From Acanthosepion lycidas (taxonomy: Eukaryota > Mollusca > Cephalopoda > Sepiida > Sepiidae): 64,000 nucleotides of DNA. The DNA is taken from positions 124,001 through 188,000 of the forward strand of contig CAWVQA010000108.1 in NCBI GenBank assembly GCA_963932145.1. Direction: 5' to 3'. Of this stretch, positions 36,936-50,415 are shown in pieces. Below the pieces are notes generated by a model. The model was not told the origin of the DNA and did no database searches. It saw nothing but the letters and a program-made list of their open reading frames with translations. Within the stretch, counting starts at the first letter, position 1. The number at the start of each line of letters is the position of its first letter. Both the position numbers and the translations under genes were made by a program.

Positions 36936-39423
36936 AAAAACAATGAAATTATTGAAAATCGATATGAAATCAATCAAAACTTATTTATTTTAACTAGTTT
37001 CAGAAGTTTTCACAAAGTTTTATTTAAGATTTTATGTTTTACACAACTTTTAATTACATAGCGATTTACAGGCAAAATCTAGCTTTTTTCACTACTTTTT
37101 AACGCTAGTTTGTAAATATCAATAACTGTTTGAAAACATTAGAAAAACAATGAAATTATTGAAAATCGATATGAAATCAATCAAAACTTATTGATTTTAA
37201 CTAGTTTCAGAAGTTTTGACAAAGTTATATTTAAGATTTTATGTTTTAAACAACTGTTAATTAAATCGCGATTTACATGCAAAATCTAGCATTTTTCACT
37301 ACTTTTTCAACGCTAGATTGTAAATATCAATAACTCTTTGAAAACATTAGAAAAACAATGAAATTATTGAAAATCGATATGAAATCAATCAAAACTTATT
37401 GATTTTAACTAGTTTCAGAAGTTTTGACAAAGTTATATTTAAGATTTTATGTTTTACATAACTTTTAATTACATAGCGATTTACATGCAAAATCTAGCTT
37501 TTTTCACTACTTTTTAACGCTAGTTTGTAAATATCAATAACTGTTTGAAAACATTAGAAAAACAATGAAATTATTGAAAATCGATATGAAATCAATCAAA
37601 ACTTATTGATTTTAACTAGTTTCAGATGTTTTCACAAAGTTTTATTTAAGATTTTATGTTTTACACAACTTTTAATTATATAGCGATTTACATGCAAAAT
37701 CTAGCTTTTTTCACTACTTTTTCAACTCTAGTTTGTAAATATCAATAACTGTTTGAAAACATTAGAAAAACAATGAAATTATTGAAAATCGATATGAAAT
37801 CAATCAAAACTTATTGATTTTAACTAGTTTCAGAAGTTTTCACAAAGTTATATTTAAGATTTTATGTTTTACACAACTTTTAATTACATAGCGATTTACA
37901 TGCAAAATCTAGCTTTTTTCACTACTTTTTAACGCTAGTTTGTAAATATCAATAACTGTTTGAAAACATTAGAAAAACAATGAAATTATTGAAAATCGAT
38001 GTGAAATCAATCAAAACTTATTGATTTTAACTAGTTTCAGAAGTTTTCACAAAGTTTTATTTAAGATTTTATGTTTTACACAACTTTTAATTACATAGCG
38101 ATTTACATGCAAAATCTAGCTGTTTTGACTACTTTTTAACGCTAGTTTGTAAATATCAATAACTGTTTGAAAACATTAGAAAAACAATGAAATTATTGAA
38201 AATCGATATGAAATCAATCAAAACTTATTGATTTTAACTAGTTTCAGAAGTTTTGACAAAGTTATATTTAAGATTTTATGTTTTACACAACTTTTAATTA
38301 CATAGCGATTTACATGCAAAATCTAGCTTTTTTCACTATTTTTCAACGCTAGATTGTAAATATCAATAACTCTTTGAAAACATTAGAAAAACAATGAAAT
38401 TATTGAAAATCGATATGAAATCAATCAAAACTTATTGATTTTAACTAGTTTCAGAAGTTTTGACAAAGTTATATTTAAGATTTTATGTTTTACATAACTT
38501 TTAATTACATAGCGATTTACATGCAAAATCTAGCTTTTTTCACTACTTTTTAACGCTAGTTTGTAAATATCAATAACTGTTTGAAAACATTAGAAAAACA
38601 ATGAAATTATTGAAAATCGATATGAAATCAATCAAAACTTATTGATTTTAACTAGTTTCAGATGTTTTCACAAAGTTTTATTTAAGATTTTATGTTTTAC
38701 ACAACTTTTAATTACATAGCGATTTACATGCAAAATCTAGCTTTTTTCACTACTTTTTCAACTCTAGTTTGTAAATATCAATAACTGTTTGAAAACATTA
38801 GAAAAACAATGAAATTATTGAAAATCGATATGAAATCAATCAAAACTTATTGATTTTAACTAGTTTCAGAAGTTTTCGCAAAGTTATATTTAAGATTTTA
38901 TGTTTTACACAACTTTTAATTACATAGCGATTTACATGCAAAATCTAGCTTTTTTCACTACTTTTTCAACGCTAATTGTAAATATCAATAACTCTTTGAA
39001 AACATTAGAAAAACAATGAAATTATTGAAAATCGATATGAAATCAATCAAAACTTATTGATTTTAACTAGTTTCAGAAGTTTTGACAAAGTTTTATTTAA
39101 GATTTTATGTTTTACACAACTTTTAATTACATAGCGATTTACATGCAAAATCTAGCTTTTTTCACTACTTTTTCAACGCTAGTTTGTAAATATAAATAAA
39201 TGTTTGAAAACATTAGAAAAACAATGAAATTATTGAAAATCGATATGAAATCAATCAAAACTTATTGATTTTAACTAGTTTCAGATGTTTTCACAAAGTT
39301 ATATTTAAGATTTTATGTTTTACACAACTTGTAATTACATAGCGATTTACATGCAAAATCTAGCTTTTTTCACTACTTTTTAACGCTAGTTTGTAAATAT
39401 CAATAACTGTTTGAAAACATTAG
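36936..39423 (+). repeat. Higher-order block C2, twelve monomers (2,488 bp)
   Basis: Second copy of C1 with the same rare markers, including TTACAGGCAAAATC near 37,067 and TTTAAACAACTG with AATCGCG near 37,247. These changes are found only in the two C blocks. Private changes are TTATTTATTTT and AGCATTTTTCAC. The final monomer has the short AACGCTAGTTTG tail instead of GCTAATTG, so homology ends inside it. Confidence 0.88.
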
Positions 39424-41079
39424 AAAAACAATGAAATTATTGAAAATCGATGTGAAATCAATCAAAACTTATTGATTTTAACTAGTTTCAGAAGTTTTGA
39501 CAAAGTTATATTTAAGATTTTATGTTTTACACAACTTTTAATTACATAGCGATTTACATGCGAAATCTAGCTATTTTGACTACTTTTTAACGCTAGTTTG
39601 TAAATATCAATAACTGTTTGAAAACATTAGAAAAACAATGAAATTATTGAAAATCGATGTGAAATCAATCAAAACTTATTGATTTTAACTAGTTTCAGAA
39701 GTTTTCACAAAGTTATATTTAAGATTTTATGTTTTACACAACTTTTAATTACATAGCGATTTCCATGCAAAATCTAGCTTTTTTCACTACTTTTTAACGC
39801 TAGTTTGTAAATATAAATAACTGTTTGAAAACATTAGAAAAACAATGAAATTATTGAAAATCGATGTGAAATCAATCAAAACTTATTGATTTTAACTAGT
39901 TTCAGAAGTTTTCACAAAGTTTTATTTAAGATTTTATGTTTTACACAACTTTTAATTACATAGCGATTTACATGCAAAATCTAGCTTTTTTCACTACTTT
40001 TTAACGCTAGTTTGTAAATATCAATAACTGTTTGAAAACATTAGAAAAACAATGAAATTATTGAAAATCGATGTGAAATCAATCAAAACTTATTGATTTT
40101 AACTAGTTTCAGAAGTTTTCACAAAGTTTTATTTAAGATTTTATGTTTTACACAACTTTTAATTACATAGCGATTTACATGCAAAATCTAGCTTTTTTCA
40201 CTACTTTTTAACGCTAGTTTGTAAATATAAATAACTGTTTGAAAACATTAGAAAAACAATGAAATTATTGAAAATCGATGTGAAATCAATCAAAACTTAT
40301 TGATTTTAACTAGTTTCAGAAGTTTTCACAAAGTTTTATTTAAGATTTTATGTTTTACACAACTTTTAATTACATAGCGATTTACATGCAAAATCTAGCT
40401 TTTTTCACTACTTTTTAACGCTAGTTTGTAAATATCAATAACTGTTTGAAAACATTAGAAAAACAATGAAATTATTGAAAATCGATATGAAATCAATCAA
40501 AACTTATTGATTTTAACTAGTTTCAGAAGTTTTCACAAAGTTATATTTAAGATTTTATGTTTTACACAACTTTTAATTACATAGCGATTTACATGCAAAA
40601 TCTAGCTTTTTTCACTACTTTTTAACGCTAGTTTGTAAATATCAATAACTGTTTGAAAACATTAGAAAAACAATGAAATTATTGAAAATCGATGTGAAAT
40701 CAATCAAAACTTATTGATTTTAACTAGTTTCAGAAGTTTTCACAAAGTTTTATTTAAGATTTTATGTTTTACACAACTTTTAATTACATAGCGATTTACA
40801 TGCAAAATCTAGCTTTTTTCACTACTTTTTAACGCTAGTTTGTAAATATCAATAACTGTTTGAAAACATTAGAAAAACAATGAAATTATTGAAAATCGAT
40901 GTGAAATCAATCAAAACTTATTGATTTTAACTAGTTTCAGAAGTTTTCACAAAGTTTTATTTAAGATTTTATGTTTTACACAACTTTTAATTACATAGCG
41001 ATTTACATGCAAAATCTAGCTGTTTTGACTACTTTTTAACGCTAGTTTGTAAATATCAATAACTGTTTGAAAACATTAG
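39424..41079 (+). repeat. Run of eight GATGTG-rich monomers
   Basis: Eight consecutive 207-bp monomers, seven of them GATGTG and none with the longer CTTTTTCAAC tail. This homogeneous run departs from C/G alternation: one G copy, then C or recombinant copies only. Tails with AAATATAAATAACTG occur at the ends of the second and fourth copies, suggesting a short local amplification of a dimer of about 414 bp. Private changes are CATGCGAAATC near 39,561 and TTTCCATGC near 39,762. Confidence 0.78.
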
Positions 41080-43568
41080 AAAAACAATGAAATTATTGAA
41101 AATCGATATGAAATCAATCAAAACTTATTGATTTTAACTAGTTTCAGAAGTTTTGACAAAGTTATATTTAAGATTTTATGTTTTACACAACTTTTAATTA
41201 CATAGCGATTTACATGCAAAATCTAGCTTTTTTCACTACTTTTTCAACTCTAGTTTGTAAATATCAATAACTGTTAGAAAACATTAGAAAAACAATGAAA
41301 TTATTGAAAATCGATATGAAATCAATCAAAACTTATTGATTTTAACTAGTTTCAGAAGTTTTCACAAAGTTATATTTAAGATTTTATGTTTTACACAACT
41401 TTTAATTACATAGCGATTTACATGCAAAATCTAGCTTTTTTCACTACTTTTTAACGCTAGTTTGTAAATATCAATAACTGTTTGAAAACATTAGAAAAAC
41501 AATGAAATTATAGAAAATCGATGTGAAATCAATCAAAACTTATTGATTTTAACTAGTTTCAGAAGTTTTCACAAAGTTTTATTTAAGATTTTATGTTTTA
41601 CACAACTTTTAATTACATAGCGATTTACATGCAAAATCTAGCTGTTTTGACTACTTTTTAACGCTAGTTTGTAAATATCAATAACTGTTTGAAAACATTA
41701 GAAAAACAATGAAATTATTGAAAATCGATATGAAATCAATCAAAACTTATTGATTTTAACTAGTTTCAGAAATTTTGACAAAGTTATATTTAAGATTTTA
41801 TGTTTTACACAACTTTTAATTACATAGCGATTTACATGCAAAATCTAGCTTTTTTCACTACTTTTTCAACGCTAATTGTAAATATCAATAACTCTTTGAA
41901 AACATTAGAAAAACAATGAAATTATTGAAAATCGATATGAAATCAATCAAAACTTATTGATTTTAACTAGTTTCAGAAGTTTTGACAAAGTTATATTTAA
42001 GATTTTATGTTTTACACAACTTTTAATTACATCGCGATTTACATGCAAAATCTAGCTTTTTTCACTACTTTTTCAACGCTAGATTGTAAATATCAATAAC
42101 TCTTTGAAAACATTAGAAAAACAATGAAATTATTGAAAATCGATATGAAATCAATCAAAACTTATTGATTTTAACTAGTTTCAGAAGTTTTGACAAAGTT
42201 ATATTTAAGATTTTATGTTTTACACAACTTTTAATTACATCGCGATTTACATGCAAAATCTAGCTTTTTTCACTACTTTTTCAACGCTAGATTGTAAATA
42301 TCAATAACTCTTTGAAAACATTAGAAAAACAATGAAATTATTGAAAATCGATATGAAATCAATCAAAACTTATTGATTTTAACTAGTTTCAGAAGTTTTG
42401 ACAAAGTTATATTTAAGATTTTATGTTTTACACAACTTTTAATTACATAGCGATTTACATGCAAAATCTAGCTTTTTTCACTACTTTTTCAACGCTAGAT
42501 TGTAAATATCAATAACTCTTTGAAAACATTAGAAAAACAATGAAATTATTGAAAATCGATATGAAATCAATCAAAACTTATTGATTTTAACTAGTTTCAG
42601 AAGTTTTCACAAAGTTTTATTTAAGATTTTATGTTTTACACAACTTTTAATTACATAGCGATTTACATGCAAAATCTAGCTTTTTTCACTACTTTTTCAA
42701 CTCTAGTTTGTAAATATCAATAACTGTTTGAAAACATTAGAAAAACAATGAAATTATTGAAAATCGATATGAAATCAATCAAAACTTATTGATTTTAACT
42801 AGTTTCAGAAGTTTTGACAAAGTTATATTTAAGATTTTATGTTTTACACAACTTTTAATTACATAGCGATTTACATGCAAAATCTACCTGTTTTGACTAC
42901 TTTTTAACGCTAGTTTGTAAATATCAATAACTGTTTGAAAACATTAGAAAAACAATGAAATTATTGAAAATCGATGTGAAATCAATCAAAACTTATTGAT
43001 TTTAACTAGTTTCAGAAGTTTTCACAAAGTTTTATTTAAGATTTTATGTTTCCCACAACTTTTAATTACATAGCGATTTACATGCAAAATCTAGCTTTTT
43101 TCACTACTTTTTAACGCTAGTTTGTAAATATCAATAACTGTTTGAAAACATTAGAAAAACAATGAAATTATTGAAAATCGATGTGAAATCAATCAAAACT
43201 TATTGATTTTAACTAGTTTCAGAAGCTTTCACAAAGTTTTATTTAAGATTTTATGTTTTACACAACTTTAAATTACATAGCGATTTACATGCAAAATCTA
43301 GCTTTTTTCAGTACTTTTTAACGCTAGTTTGTAAATATCAATAACTGTTTGAAAACATTAGAAAAACAATGAAATTATTGAAAATCGATGTGAAATCAAT
43401 CAAAACTTATTGATTTTAACTAGTTTCAGAAGTTTTCACAAAGTTTTATTTAAGATTTTATGTTTTACACAACTTTTAATTACATAGCGATTTACATGCA
43501 AAATCTAGCTTTTTTCACTACTTTTTCAACGCTAATTGTAAATATCAATAACTCTTTGAAAACATTAG
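41080..43568 (+). repeat. Higher-order block D1, twelve monomers (2,489 bp)
   Basis: Order: G with ACTCTAG and CTGTTAGA; recombinant copy; TATAGAAAATC GATGTG copy; AGAAATTTTGAC with GCTAATTG; CATCGCG; CATCGCG; G; C with ACTCTAG; CTACCTG; TTTCCCAC; AGAAGCTTTC with CTTTAAATT and CAGTAC; GATGTG C with GCTAATTG. The whole unit repeats directly at 43,569-46,053, and its last eight monomers repeat again at 46,054-47,713. This is the clearest long higher-order repeat in the window. Confidence 0.92.
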
Positions 43569-46053
43569 AAAAACAATGAAATTATTGAAAATCGATATGA
43601 AATCAATCAAAACTTATTGATTTTAACTAGTTTCAGAAGTTTTGACAAAGTTATATTTAAGATTTTATGTTTTACACAACTTTTAATTACATAGCGATTT
43701 ACATGCAAAATCTAGCTTTTTTCACTACTTTTTCAACTCTAGTTTGTAAATATCAATAACTGTTAGAAAACATTAGAAAAACAATGAAATTATTGAAAAT
43801 CGATATGAAATCAATCAAAACTTATTGATTTTAACTAGTTTCAGAAGTTTTCACAAAGTTATATTTAAGATTTTATGTTTTACACAACTTTTAATTACAT
43901 AGCGATTTACATGCAAAATCTAGCTTTTTTCACTACTTTTTAACGCTAGTTTGTAAATATCAATAACTGTTTGAAAACATTAGAAAAACAATGAAATTAT
44001 AGAAAATCGATGTGAAATCAATCAAAACTTATTGATTTTAACTAGTTTCAGAAGTTTTCACAAAGTTTTATTTAAGATTTTATGTTTTACACAACTTTTA
44101 ATTACATAGCGATTTACATGCAAAATCTAGCTGTTTTGACTACTTTTTAACGCTAGTTTGTAAATATCAATAACTGTTTGAAAACATTAGAAAAACAATG
44201 AAATTATTGAAAATCGATATGAAATCAATCAAAACTTATTGATTTTAACTAGTTTCAGAAATTTTGACAAAGTTATATTTAAGATTTTATGTTTTACACA
44301 ACTTTTAATTACATAGCGATTTACATGCAAAATCTAGCTTTTTTCACTTTTTCAACGCTAATTGTAAATATCAATAACTCTTTGAAAACATTAGAAAAAC
44401 AATGAAATTATTGAAAATCGATATGAAATCAATCAAAACTTATTGATTTTAACTAGTTTCAGAAGTTTTGACAAAGTTATATTAAAATTTTATGTTTTAC
44501 ACAACTTTTAATTACATCGCGATTTACATGCAAAATCTAGCTTTTTTCACTACTTTTTCAACGCTAGATTGTAAATATCAATAACTCTTTGAAAACATTA
44601 GAAAAACAATGAAATTATTGAAAATCGATATGAAATCAATCAAAACTTATTGATTTTAACTAGTTTCAGAAGTTTTGACAAAGTTATATTTAAGATTTTA
44701 TGTTTTACACAACTTTTAATTACATCGCGATTTACATGCAAAATCTAGCTTTTTTCACTACTTTTTCAACGCTAGATTGTAAATATCAATAACTCTTTGA
44801 AAACATTAGAAAAACAATGAAATTATTGAAAATCGATATGAAATCAATCAAAACTTATTGATTTTAACTAGTTTCAGAAGTTTTGACAAAGTTATATTTA
44901 AGATTTTATGTTTTACACAACTTTTAATTACATAGCGATTTACATGCAAAATCTAGCTTTTTTCACTACTTTTTCAACGCTAGATTGTAAATATCAATAA
45001 CTCTTTGAAAACATTAGAAAAACAATGAAATTATTGAAAATCGATATGAAATCAATCAAAACTTATTGATTTTAACTAGTTTCAGAAGTTTTCACAAAGT
45101 TTTATTTAAGATTTTATGTTTTACACAACTTTTAATTACATAGCGATTTACATGCAAAATCTAGCTTTTTTCACTACTTTTTCAACTCTAGTTTGTAAAT
45201 ATCAATAACTGTTTGAAAACATTAGAAAAACAATGAAATTATTGAAAATCGATATGAAATCAATCAAAACTTATTGATTTTAACTAGTTTCAGAAGTTTT
45301 GACAAAGTTATATTTAAGATTTTATGTTTTACACAACTTTTAATTACATAGCGATTTACATGCAAAATCTACCTGTTTTGACTACTTTTTAACGCTAGTT
45401 TGTAAATATCAATAACTGTTTGAAAACATTAGAAAAACAATGAAATTATTGAAAATCGATGTGAAATCAATCAAAACTTATTGATTTTAACTAGTTTCAG
45501 AAGTTTTCACAAAGTTTTATTTAAGATTTTATGTTTCCCACAACTTTTAATTACATAGCGATTTACATGCAAAATCTAGCTTTTTTCACTACTTTTTAAC
45601 GCTAGTTTGTAAATATCAATAACTGTTTGAAAACATTAGAAAAACAATGAAATTATTGAAAATCGATGTGAAATCAATCAAAACTTATTGATTTTAACTA
45701 GTTTCAGAAGCTTTCACAAAGTTTTATTTAAGATTTTATGTTTTACACAACTTTAAATTACATAGCGATTTACATGCAAAATCTAGCTTTTTTCAGTACT
45801 TTTTAACGCTAGTTTGTAAATATCAATAACTGTTTGAAAACATTAGAAAAACAATGAAATTATTGAAAATCGATGTGAAATCAATCAAAACTTATTGATT
45901 TTAACTAGTTTCAGAAGTTTTCACAAAGTTTTATTTAAGATTTTATGTTTTACACAACTTTTAATTACATAGCGATTTACATGCAAAATCTAGCTTTTTT
46001 CACTACTTTTTCAACGCTAATTGTAAATATCAATAACTCTTTGAAAACATTAG
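43569..46053 (+). repeat. Higher-order block D2, twelve monomers (2,485 bp)
   Basis: Direct tandem copy of D1 with identical marker order. It is 4 bp shorter because of two private deletions: 3 bp at about 44,348 (TTTTTTCACTTTTTC in place of TTTTTTCACTACTTTTTC) and 1 bp near 44,485 (ATATTAAAATTTTATG). Neither deletion is in D1 or D3, so both arose after the amplification. Confidence 0.92.
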
Positions 46054-47713
46054 AAAAACAATGAAATTATTGAAAATCGATATGAAATCAATCAAAACTT
46101 ATTGATTTTAACTAGTTTCAGAAGTTTTGACAAAGTTATATTTAAGATTTTATGTTTTACACAACTTTTAATTACATCGCGATTTACATGCAAAATCTAG
46201 CTTTTTTCACTACTTTTTCAACGCTAGATTGTAAATATCAATAACTCTTTGAAAACATTAGAAAAACAATGAAATTATTGAAAATCGATATGAAATCAAT
46301 CAAAACTTATTGATTTTAACTAGTTTCAGAAGTTTTGACAAAGTTATATTTAAGATTTTATGTTTTACACAACTTTTAATTACATCGCGATTTACATGCA
46401 AAATCTAGCTTTTTTCACTACTTTTTCAACGCTAGATTGTAAATATCAATAACTCTTTGAAAACATTAGAAAAACAATGAAATTATTGAAAATCGATATG
46501 AAATCAATCAAAACTTATTGATTTTAACTAGTTTCAGAAGTTTTGACAAAGTTATATTTAAGATTTTATGTTTTACACAACTTTTAATTACATAGCGATT
46601 TACATGCAAAATCTAGCTTTTTTCACTACTTTTTCAACGCTAGATTGTAAATATCAATAACTCTTTGAAAACATTAGAAAAACAATGAAATTATTGAAAA
46701 TCGATATGAAATCAATCAAAACTTATTGATTTTAACTAGTTTCAGAAGTTTTCACAAAGTTTTATTTAAGATTTTATGTTTTACACAACTTTTAATTACA
46801 TAGCGATTTACATGCAAAATCTAGCTTTTTTCACTACTTTTTCAACTCTAGTTTGTAAATATCAATAACTGTTTGAAAACATTAGAAAAACAATGAAATT
46901 ATTGAAAATCGATATGAAATCAATCAAAACTTATTGATTTTAACTAGTTTCAGAAGTTTTGACAAAGTTATATTTAAGATTTTATGTTTTACACAACTTT
47001 TAATTACATAGCGATTTACATGCAAAATCTACCTGTTTTGACTACTTTTTAACGCTAGTTTGTAAATATCAATAACTGTTTGAAAACATTAGAAAAACAA
47101 TGAAATTATTGAAAATCGATGTGAAATCAATCAAAACTTATTGATTTTAACTAGTTTCAGAAGTTTTCACAAAGTTTTATTTAAGATTTTATGTTTCCCA
47201 CAACTTTTAATTACATAGCGATTTACATGCAAAATCTAGCTTTTTTCACTACTTTTTAACGCTAGTTTGTAAATATCAATAACTGTTTGAAAACATTAGA
47301 AAAACAATGAAATTATTGAAAATCGATGTGAAATCAATCAAAACTTATTGATTTTAACTAGTTTCAGAAGCTTTCACAAAGTTTTATTTAAGATTTTATG
47401 TTTTACACAACTTTAAATTACATAGCGATTTACATGCAAAATCTAGCTTTTTTCAGTACTTTTTAACGCTAGTTTGTAAATATCAATAACTGTTTGAAAA
47501 CATTAGAAAAACAATGAAATTATTGAAAATCGATGTGAAATCAATCAAAACTTATTGATTTTAACTAGTTTCAGAAGTTTTCACAAAGTTTTATTTAAGA
47601 TTTTATGTTTTACACAACTTTTAATTACATAGCGATTTACATGCAAAATCTAGCTTTTTTCACTACTTTTTCAACGCTAATTGTAAATATCAATAACTCT
47701 TTGAAAACATTAG
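46054..47713 (+). repeat. Higher-order block D3, eight monomers (1,660 bp)
   Basis: Third, partial copy of the D unit, corresponding to D1 41,909-43,568 (also 1,660 bp) and D2 44,395-46,053. It starts with two CATCGCG copies and ends with the GATGTG GCTAATTG copy, keeping CTACCTG, TTTCCCAC and AGAAGCTTTC. A further fragment of three monomers (47,714-48,337: CATCGCG, G, C with ACTCTAG) follows, in which one of the two CATCGCG copies is missing. Confidence 0.9.
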
Positions 47714-49375
47714 AAAAACAATGAAATTATTGAAAATCGATATGAAATCAATCAAAACTTATTGATTTTAACTAGTTTCAGAAGTTTTGACAAAGTTATA
47801 TTTAAGATTTTATGTTTTACACAACTTTTAATTACATCGCGATTTACATGCAAAATCTAGCTTTTTTCACTACTTTTTCAACGCTAGATTGTAAATATCA
47901 ATAACTCTTTGAAAACATTAGAAAAACAATGAAATTATTGAAAATCGATATGAAATCAATCAAAACTTATTGATTTTAACTAGTTTCAGAAGTTTTGACA
48001 AAGTTATATTTAAGATTTTATGTTTTACACAACTTTTAATTACATAGCGATTTACATGCAAAATCTAGCTTTTTTCACTACTTTTTCAACGCTAGATTGT
48101 AAATATCAATAACTCTTTGAAAACATTAGAAAAACAATGAAATTATTGAAAATCGATATGAAATCAATCAAAACTTATTGATTTTAACTAGTTTCAGAAG
48201 TTTTCACAAAGTTTTATTTAAGATTTTATGTTTTACACAACTTTTAATTACATAGCGATTTACATGCAAAATCTAGCTTTTTTCACTACTTTTTCAACTC
48301 TAGTTTGTAAATATCAATAACTGTTTGAAAACATTAGAAAAACAATGAAATTATTGAAAATCGATATGAAATCAATCAAAACTTATTGATTTTAACTAGT
48401 TTCAGAAGTTTTGACAAAGTTATATTTAAGATTTTATGTTTTACACAACTTTTAATTACATCGCGATTTACATGCAAAATCTAGCTTTTTTCACTACTTT
48501 TTCAACGCTAGATTGTAAATATAAATAACTCTTTGAAAACATTAGAAAAACAATGAAATTATTGAAAATCGATATGAAATCAATCAAAACTTATTGATTT
48601 TAACTAGTTTCAGAAGTTTTGACAAAGTTATATTTAAGATTTTATGTTTTACATAACTTTTAATTACATAGCGATTTACATGCAAAATCTAGCTTTTTTC
48701 ACTACTTTTTAACGCTAGTTTGTAAATATCAATAACTGTTTGAAAACATTAGAAAAACAATGAAATTATTGAAAATCGATATGAAATCAATCAAAACTTA
48801 TTGATTTTAACTAGTTTCAGAAGTTTTGACAAAGTTATATTTAAGATTTTATGTTTTACACAACTTTTAATTACATAGCGATTTACATGCAAAATCTAGC
48901 TTTTTTCACTACTTTTTCAACATTAGATTGTAAATATCAATAACTCTTTGAAAACATTAGAAAAACAATGAAATTATTGAAAATCAATATGAAATCAATC
49001 AAAACTTATTGATTTTAACTAGTTTCAGAAGTTTTCACAAAGTTTTATTTAAGATTTTATGTTTTACACAACTTTTAATTACATAGCGATTTACATGCAA
49101 AATCTAGCTTTTTTCACTACTTTTTCAACTCTAGTTTGTAAATATCAATAACTGTTAGAAAACATTAGAAAAACAATGAAATTATTGAAAATCGATATGA
49201 AATCAATCAAAACTTATTGATTTTAACTAGTTTCAGAAGTTTTCACAAAGTTATATTGAAGATTTTATGTTTTACACAACTTTTAATTACATAGCGATTT
49301 ACATGCAAAATCTAGCTTTTTTCACTACTTTTTAACGCTAGTTTGTAAATATCAATAACTGTTTGAAAACATTAG
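47714..49375 (+). repeat. D-unit remnant and mixed Domain II monomers
   Basis: Eight monomers: CATCGCG; G; C with ACTCTAG; G with CATCGCG and AAATATAAATAAC; ACATAACTTT; G with AACATTAG; C with ACTCTAG and CTGTTAGA, whose ATCGAT is changed to ATCAAT (48,983-48,988); recombinant copy with ATATTGAAG. The first three continue the D series and the rest sample other Domain II types. Only satellite is seen. Confidence 0.78.
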
Positions 49376-50207
49376 AAAAACAATGAAATTATTGAAAATC
49401 GATGTGAAATCAATCAAAACTTATTGATTTTAACTAGTTTCAGAAGTTTTCACAAAGTTTTATTTAAGATTTTATGTTTTACACAACTTTTAATTACATA
49501 GCGATTTACATGCAAAATCTAGCTTTTTTCACTACTTTTTCAACGCTAGATTGTAAATATCAATAACTCTTTGAAAACATTAGAAAAACAATGAAATTAT
49601 TGAAAATCGATATGAAATCAATCAAAACTTATTGATTTTAACTAGTTTCAGAAGTTTTCACAAAGTTTTATTTAAGATTTTATGTTTTACACAACTTTTA
49701 ATTACATAGCGATTTACATGCAAAATCTAGCTATTTTGACTACTTTTTTAACGCTAGTTTGTAAATATCAATAACTGTTTGAAAACATTAGAAAAACAAT
49801 GAAATTATTGAAAATCGATATGAAATCAATCAAAACTTATTGATTTTAACTAGTTTCAGAAGTTTTCACAAAGTTTTATTTAAGATTTTATGTTTTACAC
49901 AACTTTTAATTACATAGCGATTTACATGCAAAATCTAGCTTTTTTCACTACTTTTTCAACGCTAGATTGTAAATATCAATAACTCTTTGAAAACATTAGA
50001 AAAACAATGAAATTATTGAAAATCGATATGAAATCAATCAAAACTTATTGATTTTAACTAGTTTCAGAAGTTTTCACAAAGTTTTATTTAAGATTTTATG
50101 TTTTACACAACTTTTAATTACATAGCGATTTACATGCAAAATCTAGCTATTTTGACTACTTTTTTAACGCTAGTTTGTAAATATCAATAACTGTTTGAAA
50201 ACATTAG
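49376..50207 (+). repeat. Direct dimer duplication with CTATTTTGAC tail
   Basis: Two consecutive 416-bp dimers, 49,376-49,791 and 49,792-50,207. Each is a C copy with a CAACGCTAGATTG tail followed by a C copy with a CTATTTTGAC tail and TTTTTTAACG. The first dimer begins with GATGTG, the second with GATATG. All four copies are C class, so the rule of C/G alternation fails here. Confidence 0.82.
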
Positions 50208-50415
50208 AAAAACAATGAAATTATTGAAAATCGATATGAAATCAATCAAAACTTATTGATTTTAACTAGTTTCAGAAGTTTTGACAAAGTTATATTTAAG
50301 ATTTTATGTTTTACACAACTTTTAATTACATAGCGATTTACATGCAAAATCTAGCTTTTTTCACTACTTTTTCAACGCTAGATTGTAAATATCAATAACT
50401 CTTTGAAAACATTAG

